This document shows, in pieces, positions 38,182-46,167 of a stretch of 64,000 nt of DNA. Under the pieces are notes generated by a model, which saw only the letters and a program-made list of their open reading frames with translations, was not told the origin of the DNA and made no database searches. The position numbers and the translations under genes are program-made. How positions within the stretch are numbered: the stretch's first letter is position 1; the number at the start of each line of letters is the position of its first letter. This DNA is from Thalassospira sp. TSL5-1. GTDB taxonomy: Bacteria; Pseudomonadota; Alphaproteobacteria; Rhodospirillales; Thalassospiraceae. Where the stretch lies: positions 62,882 through 126,881 of the forward strand of contig NZ_KV880638.1 in the NCBI RefSeq assembly GCF_001907695.1, written 5' to 3'.

Positions 38182-38772
38182 TCAGGCTGCGCGAAATCCT
38201 TCAAGCCGCTGTAGTGCCCGGCTTAGGCGTTGCGCCAGACCACCTGGTGCAACAGCCGCATGTACTGCGTGATCGCGGCCAAAAGCCGCTGCAATCTCGG
38301 CAGCATCCAGAACGGAAAAAACCGGTATATCGGCAGCTTTCGCCGCGATACGCGCTTTTCCGTCCGCAGCACCGTCACGTGCCGCCAATATCAGTTCCGC
38401 GCCGTCATCTATTTGGGCGCGAACCTTCTCAAACCCGGCGACAGCCTGTCCGGCACGACGCGCCAGAGACAGCAGATCGACGCATTTCTGTGACAGCATT
38501 GCTTCAATCCTGTCTGCCAGCGCCGGATCAATCACGACTTTTTGTCGCGCCGCCCGGGCAAAGGCATTTTTTGCACAGGCGGTATTTACCACATCCCGCG
38601 ACGGGCACAACCATAATCCCCGTCCGGGCAACCGTTCATCCAGATCGGAAACGACACTGTTATCCGGGCCGATCACGAATCTGATGAGGTCTTCTTTTAA
38701 CCGGACCTCGCCGGTGACAATGCACCGGCGCTCCGGAAGCTCGCGTTCCTTGCCGCCTTTACGGTGCGACAT
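38182..38772 (-). CDS. YlxR-type RNA-binding protein with L7Ae-like C-terminus
   Basis: A 196-residue protein. The N-terminal YlxR/DUF448 domain has [29 protein letters not shown] and [30 protein letters not shown], the usual R-C-GRG-W pattern. The C-terminal half ([35 protein letters not shown]) resembles the L7Ae/L30e fold. Alphaproteobacteria commonly fuse these two RNA-binding modules here. Precise function is unknown. It lies between nusA and infB, 20 bp after nusA, with GGAGGGG before the ATG. Confidence 0.9.
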   Translation of the reverse strand: MSHRKGGKERELPERRCIVTGEVRLKEDLIRFVIGPDNSVVSDLDERLPGRGLWLCPSRDVVNTACAKNAFARAARQKVVIDPALADRIEAMLSQKCVDLLSLARRAGQAVAGFEKVRAQIDDGAELILAARDGAADGKARIAAKAADIPVFSVLDAAEIAAAFGRDHAVHAAVAPGGLAQRLSRALQRLEGFRAA

Positions 38773-38791
38773 GGTCCCCTCCGATCAGCGA

Positions 38792-40351
38792 TCAGGCGTC
38801 TTCGCCTTCCGCCCCGGCCTCGCCGGTTTCTTCTTCCAGGTCATCAAACCAACCCAGACGACGGCGGGCTTCCATGATCAGATCATTGGCCTGATCAAGA
38901 GTAATGGTTTCGGCAGAACCGGCAAATTCGATCAGCTCATCACTGGCAAGATCGGCGAAATCTTCAAGATTCTTGACGCCATTTTCACCCAGTTGAACAG
39001 CAACGGCAAGCGAGATGCCCGGGAATTCAACCAGATCATCCTGAACGCCAAGTTCGTCACGGCGGGCCTGAAGGCGTTCGGCTTCCTCGGCAAGATAGCT
39101 ACGTGCACGACCGCGCAGTTCTTCGGCGAGTTCTTCCTCGAAACCTTCGATTTCTGCCAGTTCGGCCAGGGGCACGTAACCAACTTCCTCGATCGAGGTA
39201 AAGCCTTCAGCCACGAGGAGATGGGCGATGACCTCATCAACGTCAAGGGCCTTGATGAACATTTCGGCCCGCTTGCGGGCTTCTTCCTGGCGACGTTCGC
39301 TTTCGTCTTCCTCGGTCAGGATGTCGATATCCCAGCCGGTCAGCTGCGATGCCAGACGCACATTCTGACCACGACGGCCAATGGCGAGGCTCAACTGATC
39401 GTCAGGCACAACCACTTCGATGCGGTTGGCTTCTTCATCGATCACAACCTTGGTGACTTCGGCCGGGGCCAACGCATTCACCACAAAGGTTGCCGGGTCT
39501 TCCGACCACTGAATGATGTCGATTTTTTCGCCCTGCAATTCGCCGACAACCGCCTGGACGCGCGAACCGCGCATACCCACGCAGGCCCCGACCGGGTCAA
39601 TCGAGCTGTCGGAGGACTGAACCGAAATCTTGGCGCGCGAACCGGGGTCACGGGCAACCGATTTGATTTCGATAATATTGTCGTAAATTTCCGGCACTTC
39701 CTGGGCAAACAGTTTTGCCATGAAGGTCGGATGAGTCCGCGACAGGAAAATCTGCGGGCCACGCTGTTCACGCCGCACATCCAGGATCAGGGCACGTACC
39801 CGGTCCCCCTGGCGCATGGTCTCACGCGGGATCAGTTCTTCACGGCGCAAAATCGCTTCGGCACGGCCCAGATCAACCAGAACATTGCCAAATTCAACAC
39901 GCTTGACAGCACCGTTGATAACTTCACCAACACGGTCCTGATATTCGTTGTACTGACGTTCACGTTCCGCATCACGCACCTTCTGCACGATCACCTGTTT
40001 GGCGGTCTGCGCAGCAATACGGCCAAAGTCAATCGGCGGCAGCGGATCGATCAGATATTCACCCAACTGAATGTTTTCGTCGCGAATACGCGCCTGTTCC
40101 AGCGACATCTGGGTAAAGTCATTTTCAATGTCATCGGTGACTTCGATAAAACGTGCCAGGCGAATTTCGCCGGTTTTACGGTCGATATGGGCACGAATGT
40201 CATGTTCATGGCCATAACGCGAGCGGCCAGCCTTTTGAATGGCCTGCTCCATTGCACCAAGAACCTCGTCACGATCAATGCCTTTTTCGCGGGCGACAGC
40301 ATCAGCGACCTGCAAAAGCTCCGGCCGCGGCATTCCCGAAGTTGCTTCCAT
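38792..40351 (-). CDS. nusA: Transcription termination/antitermination protein NusA
   Basis: A 519-residue RNA polymerase-associated factor. The N-terminal domain (ELLQVADAVAREKGIDRDEVLGAMEQAIQKAGRSRYG) leads to an S1 domain, then KH1 and KH2 (SVARDPGSRAKISV, DPVGACVGMRGSRVQAVVGELQGEKIDI, IGRRGQNVRLASQLTGWDIDI). The C-terminal ~150 residues are helix-hairpin-helix-like and acidic, ending EGEDA. ATG at 40351 with GAGG upstream is chosen over the in-frame TTG at 40357. It is co-transcribed with rimP, 9 bp apart. Confidence 0.96.
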   Translation of the reverse strand: MEATSGMPRPELLQVADAVAREKGIDRDEVLGAMEQAIQKAGRSRYGHEHDIRAHIDRKTGEIRLARFIEVTDDIENDFTQMSLEQARIRDENIQLGEYLIDPLPPIDFGRIAAQTAKQVIVQKVRDAERERQYNEYQDRVGEVINGAVKRVEFGNVLVDLGRAEAILRREELIPRETMRQGDRVRALILDVRREQRGPQIFLSRTHPTFMAKLFAQEVPEIYDNIIEIKSVARDPGSRAKISVQSSDSSIDPVGACVGMRGSRVQAVVGELQGEKIDIIQWSEDPATFVVNALAPAEVTKVVIDEEANRIEVVVPDDQLSLAIGRRGQNVRLASQLTGWDIDILTEEDESERRQEEARKRAEMFIKALDVDEVIAHLLVAEGFTSIEEVGYVPLAELAEIEGFEEELAEELRGRARSYLAEEAERLQARRDELGVQDDLVEFPGISLAVAVQLGENGVKNLEDFADLASDELIEFAGSAETITLDQANDLIMEARRRLGWFDDLEEETGEAGAEGEDA

Positions 40352-40360
40352 ATCCAACCT

Positions 40361-40900
40361 CTATTCTGCGTTGTCGTCAGACCGGCGCGGGCCGGTGACA
40401 TGCGCGATCAATTCATCTGTCAGCACGAGTTTCGCCTTTGCGATATCGGCCAACGGCAACAATTCGCGTTCGCCGTCCACTATCATGGCGACCGCATCGT
40501 CTTCGAGTCCATCCAGCTTTCCGCTGAAACGGCGGCGACCGGCAACAGCCACCACCAGTTCGACCTTGGCGTCAAAACCGCGCCAAACATCAAAATCCTT
40601 GCGCCGGGTCAGTGGCCGGTCAATCCCCGGCGAGCTGACTTCAAGGTGATAGGCACCGGAAATAGGGTCATCGACATCCAGCAACGCCGAAACCGTGCGG
40701 CTGATTTCAGCGCAATCTTCGACATTGATCGATCCCTGGCCTGCGGGGCGGTCGGCCATAATCTGCAGGATCTGGCTGTCCTTGCCCATCATGGACACAC
40801 GTACCAGTTCAAACCCCAGTGCCTCTATCGACGGTGCAATAATATCCGCGATCCGCGACAAGAGCGGGTCTTTCAACTGCTGTCCGATCAGTTCAGCCAT
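40361..40900 (-). CDS. rimP: Ribosome maturation factor RimP
   Basis: A 179-residue factor for 30S assembly, first gene of the nusA–infB operon. DPLLSRIADIIAPSIEALGFELVRVSMMGKDSQILQIMADRP is the N-terminal domain, DCAEISRTVSALLDVDDPISGAYHLEVSSPGIDRPLT the conserved centre, and the C-terminal SH3-like domain follows (FSGKLDGLEDDAVAMIVDGERELLPLADIAKAKLV). The frame opens at 40948. ATG at 40900 or 40912 both fit; ribosome-binding sites do not decide. Confidence 0.93.
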   Translation of the reverse strand: MAELIGQQLKDPLLSRIADIIAPSIEALGFELVRVSMMGKDSQILQIMADRPAGQGSINVEDCAEISRTVSALLDVDDPISGAYHLEVSSPGIDRPLTRRKDFDVWRGFDAKVELVVAVAGRRRFSGKLDGLEDDAVAMIVDGERELLPLADIAKAKLVLTDELIAHVTGPRRSDDNAE

Positions 40901-41074
40901 ATAGAATGCCATACCCCAAAATGCACAAAAGAGCGGGCCGGGGCCCACTCTTTGTTACGTTTTACAAAAAGCTTGCGCGCTGTATAACGCCATTTTCCAC
41001 AGAAATCAAGTCACGATCCTGACCGCGAACGGCATTCAACCAAGGGATAGCCTGCCCTGGGCTCCCCTTAGGCC

Positions 41075-41713
41075 CTAAGCGGCCAATCGTTGATCCTCAA
41101 GCAGCAGGCTGTGGAAAAATGTGAACGCATCATGGGCACCCTGCATGACTTCCGCTTCCCCGGCTTCGTCCAGCTCAAGCCCATTTAATTGCGCAACAAA
41201 TTCGCGCCAATGCTTGCCACGGCCATCGGCATGACCACGCAAATGGCGTGCGCCAAATGCCTCGTCCAGGCCAATATTGCCCGCCGCCTTTAACAAAAAG
41301 GCCGCGCCAAGACTGGACCCTTCACAAACATAAAGCCAGCCCAGCCGGCCAACCCCTTTTTGCGGGGCTGCCATGTCCGATGATCCCCGTGCGGATTCCG
41401 GCATCATGTCATCGCCGGGCAGGGCCGTTTTCAAATCGGCCAGGTCGGCGCAAACATCATCAAACCGGCTGCGCGATGCCAGGCCGGGGATCAGATCATT
41501 CAGATCCGATGCCTCGTAAAGCGGCTTCATCACCCGATGGAAGCAATATTGCATTTTTAAAAAGCGGGCATAATTAACCCGGCTGTCAAACGGCTTCATC
41601 GCCATGACCATATCGTCAATTTGCTGATGATCATCGCGGGTTGCGGCTTTCACCCGTTCGATCCGGGTCATGGCTTGCGCGCTTGCCCCTTGTGCAGACT
41701 GATTTGCATTCAT
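41075..41713 (-). CDS. Heme oxygenase (biliverdin-producing), end of the has locus
   Basis: A ~212-residue helical heme oxygenase that opens heme to biliverdin, CO and iron. The proximal histidine lies in the block VKAATRDDHQQIDDMV (residue ~29), and the distal helix GRLGWLYVCEGSSLGAAFLLKA has the glycine-rich kink over the heme. It is about 127 bp downstream of the type I secretion membrane-fusion gene and in the same direction, so it closes the heme island: heme imported by the receptor can be broken down here. The frame opens with GTG at 41725; ATG at 41713 is preferred. BphO-type oxygenases are similar, but no phytochrome gene is near. Confidence 0.82.
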   Translation of the reverse strand: MNANQSAQGASAQAMTRIERVKAATRDDHQQIDDMVMAMKPFDSRVNYARFLKMQYCFHRVMKPLYEASDLNDLIPGLASRSRFDDVCADLADLKTALPGDDMMPESARGSSDMAAPQKGVGRLGWLYVCEGSSLGAAFLLKAAGNIGLDEAFGARHLRGHADGRGKHWREFVAQLNGLELDEAGEAEVMQGAHDAFTFFHSLLLEDQRLAA

Positions 41714-41839
41714 TGTGGCTGGCACCCTTCATCTCGTCCTGAAAATGTCGGGGCGGCGTTTTTGCACATGCCCCTTTGAATATGAAACGAACCAGCCCCG
41801 CCCATATCTGAACTTCGCGCAAAATAAATCAACATGACG

Positions 41840-43237
41840 TTATTCCTCGCGAAAGGCCCGGGCAAACTGGTCGGCCAGCGGTTTTAGAAAATAACTCAGC
41901 GCAGAGCGTTCACCGGTGGCAATAAAGGTTTCCACCGGCATACCGGGCATAAGCGGATGATCGCCGAGCCGCGCCAGCTCACCCGGTGTGATGTGCATCC
42001 GGACCGGATAAAAACTTTCGCCTGTCACTTCGTCACGCGATAGATCGGCTGCCACAAAATCCACCTGACCGGCCAGTTCTGGTGTCGTGCGACGGTTAAA
42101 GGCGGTAAAGCGCAACATCGCCTTTTGCCCTGGATGGATCTGATCCACATCCTGCGGGCGGGTGCGGGCCTCGACCACCAGCGCATCCTGATCAGGCACA
42201 ATGCCCATGATCTTTTCACCCGCAGCAATCACTCCACCTTCGCTATGCACCTGCATTTGATAAATCGTGCCATCATAAGGGGCGCGGATATCGGTACGCT
42301 GCAATTGATCCACCAAAGCAATTTGCCGTTGCCGAAGTTCGGCCAACTGGCGTTCCACATCGGAAAGATCGGTCAAAACCTCGGTACGCCGGTCGCGTTC
42401 CAACTGCAAAATCGCCATTTCGGTTTCGGCGATCTGCGTCTGGATCGCGGCAATCTCGGATGCCAGTTCTCCGTGCTGCCCATCAAGACGAGCCTTTTCA
42501 CGACGCAAGGCCGCCACACGATTAATTGGCACCAATTGTTTGGCAAACAGCATTTCCAGCCCGGAAAGCTCGTCACGAATATGTCGGCTTTGCTCAACAT
42601 TGGCCGTTTTCTGCGCGTTAAGGCCATCAATCCGTTCTTCCAGTTGCTGGCGCTTTTGCTGTAATTGCTGTTTTTCGCCGCCCAGGCTGTTTTTACGGGC
42701 CTCAAACAGGCGCATTTGTGCATGGATCAGGTCTGCAATACCGGGTTGATCGCGCCGTGCTGCCAAAACATCGGGTACCACTGGCACATCCTGTTCATCG
42801 CGTTCGGCCAATAGGCGCATATGGCGTGCGCTCAAGGCGTCAATCTGGCTTTCCACAATGCCAAGGCTGGCCCTGGCCCGTGTATCATCCAGCCGCACCA
42901 GCATATCCCCGGCCCGCACATGATCCCCATTGCGGACATATATCTGTCCGACAATGCCACCATCCTGGTGCTGAACAACCTTGGCATTGCTTTCCACCAC
43001 AATTTTGCCGTTTGCCACTACCGCGCCGGACAGATCCGCCAGCACCAACCATGTGACAAACAAGGCAAATAACGCCAAAACCGACCCGGCACCAAACACC
43101 ATATGCCGCCGCAGGGAATATAAGGCCAAGCTTGGTTTATCCCTGTATTGCGGCGCCAGACCGGGCGTACCAGCAACTGCCTGCGTCCCCGCAACAGGCC
43201 CGGCGGAAGGGATTATGCGTTTAAACGGATGAATCAT
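41840..43237 (-). CDS. hasE: Type I secretion membrane-fusion protein (HasE/PrtE-like)
   Basis: A 465-residue HlyD-family adaptor bridging the inner-membrane ABC exporter and an outer-membrane TolC-type channel. One membrane span (residues ~47–70, VFGAGSVLALFALFVTWLVLADLSG) is followed by a barrel-sandwich half-motif (GKIVVESNAKVVQHQDGGIVGQIYVRNGDHVRAGDMLVRLDDTRAR), a long coiled coil (residues ~140–290) and the C-terminal half-motif (TDIRAPYDGTIYQMQVHSEGGVI). Start ATG overlaps the hasD stop as ATGA. No outer-membrane partner is encoded here. The HasE name rests on the neighbouring hemophore. Confidence 0.87.
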   Translation of the reverse strand: MIHPFKRIIPSAGPVAGTQAVAGTPGLAPQYRDKPSLALYSLRRHMVFGAGSVLALFALFVTWLVLADLSGAVVANGKIVVESNAKVVQHQDGGIVGQIYVRNGDHVRAGDMLVRLDDTRARASLGIVESQIDALSARHMRLLAERDEQDVPVVPDVLAARRDQPGIADLIHAQMRLFEARKNSLGGEKQQLQQKRQQLEERIDGLNAQKTANVEQSRHIRDELSGLEMLFAKQLVPINRVAALRREKARLDGQHGELASEIAAIQTQIAETEMAILQLERDRRTEVLTDLSDVERQLAELRQRQIALVDQLQRTDIRAPYDGTIYQMQVHSEGGVIAAGEKIMGIVPDQDALVVEARTRPQDVDQIHPGQKAMLRFTAFNRRTTPELAGQVDFVAADLSRDEVTGESFYPVRMHITPGELARLGDHPLMPGMPVETFIATGERSALSYFLKPLADQFARAFREE

Positions 43238-45102
43238 GCGCTTTCTCCGACCTGGCGCAGGGTTTTGCGCAAAATGTCATCCCGGCTGCCAAAGGCGACC
43301 TGCTGGCCGTTCTGGATCACGGTGGCGTAATTGACACAGGCCAGAATATGCGGGCGATGGGCAATCATCACCACAATTGCGCCGCGTTCACGCAGGGCCA
43401 CCACCGCCTTGATCAGGGCCTGCTCGCCATCCGCATCCAGGCTGGCATTGGGTTCGTCCAGCACCACCAGAAACGGATCATCAAACAAAGCCCGGGCGAG
43501 GCCGATGCGCTGGCGCTGCCCGCCGGACAGCACAACGCCGCCCGGGCCGATTTGCGTATCGTACCCGTTGGGAAAGGACTGGATCAGGTCATGCACCCCG
43601 GCCATTTTGGCTGCGGCAATCACCTTTTGCGCATCGGGCCGGGCGGCGAGGCGGGCAATATTGCGGGCAATCGTATCCTCAAACAGTTCCACATCCTGCG
43701 GCAGATAGCCCACATACCGGCCCAGATCATCCCGCGACCAGTGCGACAGTTCCGCCCCATCAAGACGAATGGTCCCCTGCAAACAGTGACCAATACCAAC
43801 AAGGGCACGCGCCAATGTGGATTTCCCCGACCCGCTGGGGCCAATCACGCCCAGGCCGTCCCCGGCCTTCAGCTCAATCCGGGAAACCTTTAACAGGGCG
43901 CGCCCGGTGCCCGTCCCGCTGCCTGCCCTTGAACCGGCTTTGCCCGATGACCCCGATGACCGCACCAATGGGGCATGAACGGCAAGGGTTTGCACCGTCA
44001 AATTTTCGCATGGGGCGGGCAGGGACAGGCGTGGTTGATCCTGATCTTGATTCTGGTTCTGGCTCTCACCCGTGACCAGAAGCGGTGCCGTTGCCCCCGG
44101 CAATATTTTGCCAAGCCTGGCATAGGCCTGCCGTGCCGCGACAAATCCGCGCCAATTGCCAATCGCCTGCTCCACTGGTGAAAGGGCGCGCGCCGTCAGG
44201 ATCGAGGCGGCCACCATCGCACCGGGCGAAACCTGCTGCAAAATTGCCAAATAAGCCCCCAGTGCCAACACACCGGACTGCATGGCAAGGCGAATGACTT
44301 TTATATAGGCGGTAAAGGTCGAGGTGACGTCGCCAGCGGCGGTGTTGGTTTGCAAATAGCGGTCATTGACCATCGCCCAGCGGCCCAGAAACGCCGGGAC
44401 CATTCCCATTGCGCGCAACACCTCGGCATTGCGGCGCCCGGCTTCCAGTAACAGGCTGCGCCGGGCGGATTGATGGTTCAGCCGCTTGACATGGCGGCGG
44501 GAAAGGATTTCGCTGATCAGGGTCAGGCCGATCAACACCGCCCCACCGGCCAGGGCCAGTACGCCCAGCCAGGGATGCAATAAAAACACGATCCCCATAA
44601 AAAGCGGCATCCAGGGCAAATCACAAATCGCCACCGGCCCGGCACTGCCCACAAACTGGCGGATCTGGTCCAGATCATGCACCGGCCTTGCCTCTGATCC
44701 CGGATGATCAAGCGGATTGCTCAGGGCATGTCGCAAAACATCGGGCCCAATCTCCTCATCCACGCGCCAGCCGATCCGCACCAGCATCCGGGCACGCAAG
44801 GCATCGGCCGTGCCCAAAAACAGATACAGCACCAAAACCAGTATCGTCAGCGCCAAAAGGGTTGGCATGCTTTGGCTGGCCAGCACCCGGTCATAGACTT
44901 GAAGCATGAAAAGCGGACCGGTCAGCATCAGGATATTGGAAACGCCACTAAGCGCGGCAACACAATAAAAGGCGCGACGCAACGAGGCCATGACCCGCGC
45001 CAAAGAAGAACCGGACAAACCGGATGAACCGGCTGCCCCAACTGATCTGGCAGCGGAAAAAGAGGAGGGGGAATAGGCAGCGGTGCTGGCACGCCAAAGC
45101 AT
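43234..45102 (-). CDS. hasD: Type I secretion ABC permease/ATPase (HasD/PrtD-like)
   Basis: A 622-residue half-transporter of the PrtD family that powers export of C-terminal-signal proteins. An N-terminal membrane domain (SGVSNILMLTGPLFMLQVYDRVLAS… with LPWMPLFMGIVFLLHPWLGVLA) precedes the ATPase: Walker A GPSGSGKST, Q-loop in GYLPQDVELFEDTIA, signature LSGGQRQRIGLARAL, Walker B FLVVLDEPNASLDADG, H-loop IAHR. Between the two (residues ~345–410) is a low-complexity linker, Gln/Asn/Asp-rich then Gly/Ser-rich, not usual in the family; the first ~35 residues are also Ser/Gly/Ala-rich. It follows hasA by 130 bp and overlaps hasE by 4 bp. Confidence 0.9.
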   Translation of the reverse strand: MLWRASTAAYSPSSFSAARSVGAAGSSGLSGSSLARVMASLRRAFYCVAALSGVSNILMLTGPLFMLQVYDRVLASQSMPTLLALTILVLVLYLFLGTADALRARMLVRIGWRVDEEIGPDVLRHALSNPLDHPGSEARPVHDLDQIRQFVGSAGPVAICDLPWMPLFMGIVFLLHPWLGVLALAGGAVLIGLTLISEILSRRHVKRLNHQSARRSLLLEAGRRNAEVLRAMGMVPAFLGRWAMVNDRYLQTNTAAGDVTSTFTAYIKVIRLAMQSGVLALGAYLAILQQVSPGAMVAASILTARALSPVEQAIGNWRGFVAARQAYARLGKILPGATAPLLVTGESQNQNQDQDQPRLSLPAPCENLTVQTLAVHAPLVRSSGSSGKAGSRAGSGTGTGRALLKVSRIELKAGDGLGVIGPSGSGKSTLARALVGIGHCLQGTIRLDGAELSHWSRDDLGRYVGYLPQDVELFEDTIARNIARLAARPDAQKVIAAAKMAGVHDLIQSFPNGYDTQIGPGGVVLSGGQRQRIGLARALFDDPFLVVLDEPNASLDADGEQALIKAVVALRERGAIVVMIAHRPHILACVNYATVIQNGQQVAFGSRDDILRKTLRQVGESA

Positions 45103-45142
45103 GACTATTGGTTATCCCGTGATTTACCGGTAAGGTAAGGGT

Positions 45143-45174
45143 GGGTGTCGCCCATTTTGCCGTGTGCGACACCC
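45143..45174. repeat. Hairpin 2 in the hasA–hasD gap
   Basis: GGGTGTCG (45143–45150) pairs with CGACACCC (45167–45174), loop of 16 nt. It is the hasD-proximal of two hairpins in a 130-bp space. Confidence 0.6.
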
Positions 45175-45188
45175 GAGCAGACCATACG

Positions 45189-45219
45189 CCCGTTCCGTGA
45201 TGAGCCGTCCCGGAACGGG
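45189..45219. repeat. Hairpin 1 in the hasA–hasD gap
   Basis: CCCGTTCCG (45189–45197) pairs with CGGAACGGG (45211–45219). A T-rich run follows on the plus strand only; read in the has direction there is no U-tract after the stem, so it looks like an attenuating or mRNA-stabilising hairpin, perhaps raising hasA over hasD expression. Confidence 0.6.
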
Positions 45220-45231
45220 TTTTATTTTGCC

Positions 45232-45972
45232 TTAGACAAAATCATTCTGGTCAATGGTTGCAAAATCAACGCCCGCCAGGGTCACAGTGCCATTGGCATG
45301 GGTAATGACGGTATGGCTTGCATCACCGGAAATGGTCACATCGTTATAATCCAGACCAATCATGTCGCTGCCATCTTCAAAGTCGGTGATCGTGTCATCA
45401 CCAAAGCTGGCACTGGCATCAAATTCAAAAACGTCTGCACCGCCATTGCCGGTCAAAACGTCATCACCCGACCAGCCTTCGATCACATCGGCCCCGGAAC
45501 TGCCGTTAATGGCAACGCCCTGGGATGCGAAAGCAGATTCGAGGGCATCGGTGCTGCCAGTATAAATATCGACCAGCACATCATTGGTGTCGCTACCCGA
45601 CAGGCCAAGATTGGAAATATCGACTGAAGAGTCGGTAAATTCATAGCCGGAATAATCAGCATTATACCCCAGGGTTTCGCCAAACGAAAAACCGTCGAGA
45701 TCGCCGGTAATGGTATGGGAGGAAATGTCATAGGCAAAAGAATCATCACCCGCCGTTGCCAAAACGCCACCGGTATAGCTGCTGCTGCTATCCTTATCTT
45801 CTGCATAGTACTGAGTGCCAGAATACGACAGTGTTGTGTCTAGCAGACCCGTATAAAACGTACCGTGATTGCCGCTGCCCAGCGAAAAGTTAGCGTTGAA
45901 ATCTTCAATCACGCCGTGAAGGTCAACACCATTGCCGGATGCGTCTGCATTCAGGTCGATATTAATCGTCAT
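45232..45972 (-). CDS. hasA: Secreted HasA-type hemophore with RTX-like C-terminus
   Basis: A 246-residue acidic protein with no signal peptide and no cysteine, as expected for type I secretion. Residues ~1–155 align by eye with Serratia HasA: GNHGTFYTG gives His36 (like HasA His32), and FAYDISSHTITGDLDGFSFGETLG gives Tyr81 and His86 (like Tyr75/His83), followed by DALESAFAS. HasA itself ends soon after. Here residues ~157–190 add nonapeptide RTX-like repeats (GSSGADVIE, GWSGDDVLT, GNGGADVFEF), as in serralysin-type secretion signals, and the chain ends DQNDFV. ATG at 45972 has AGGAG upstream. Sits between hasR and hasD. Heme ligands are inferred, not demonstrated. Confidence 0.82.
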   Translation of the reverse strand: MTINIDLNADASGNGVDLHGVIEDFNANFSLGSGNHGTFYTGLLDTTLSYSGTQYYAEDKDSSSSYTGGVLATAGDDSFAYDISSHTITGDLDGFSFGETLGYNADYSGYEFTDSSVDISNLGLSGSDTNDVLVDIYTGSTDALESAFASQGVAINGSSGADVIEGWSGDDVLTGNGGADVFEFDASASFGDDTITDFEDGSDMIGLDYNDVTISGDASHTVITHANGTVTLAGVDFATIDQNDFV

Positions 45973-46025
45973 TTCAAAATACTCCTGTTGATATTCATCG
46001 CCCCAACCAACGGGTCGATAAATAT

Positions 46026-46044
46026 GATAATGACTCTCATTATT
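46026..46044. promoter_or_regulatory. Candidate Fur box upstream of hasA
   Basis: GATAATGACTCTCATTATT matches about 15 of 19 positions of the classical GATAATGATAATCATTATC palindrome and lies ~54 bp before the hasA ATG. Iron-dependent repression is inferred. Confidence 0.6.
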
Positions 46045-46115
46045 ATTTATCGTCAACAGTATTTTTTAAAAATATACAATTAAATCAATAACTTAAATAG
46101 ATACAGCGCAGCATC

Positions 46116-46139
46116 CCGGTCAGGGGTATCCCTGACCGG
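46116..46139. repeat. Perfect hairpin between hasR and hasA
   Basis: CCGGTCAGGG (46116–46125) pairs with CCCTGACCGG (46130–46139), a 10-bp stem with a 4-nt loop, about 30 bp after the hasR stop. No U-tract follows in the has direction; partial terminator or mRNA end protector. Confidence 0.6.
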
Positions 46140-46167
46140 CTTTCGTGAACACCAGACTGCTTAAAAG

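Noticed and set aside
38684-40987. 767-codon plus-strand frame over nusA and rimP
   Set aside because: Antisense shadow of nusA/rimP; no family similarity and no ribosome-binding site.
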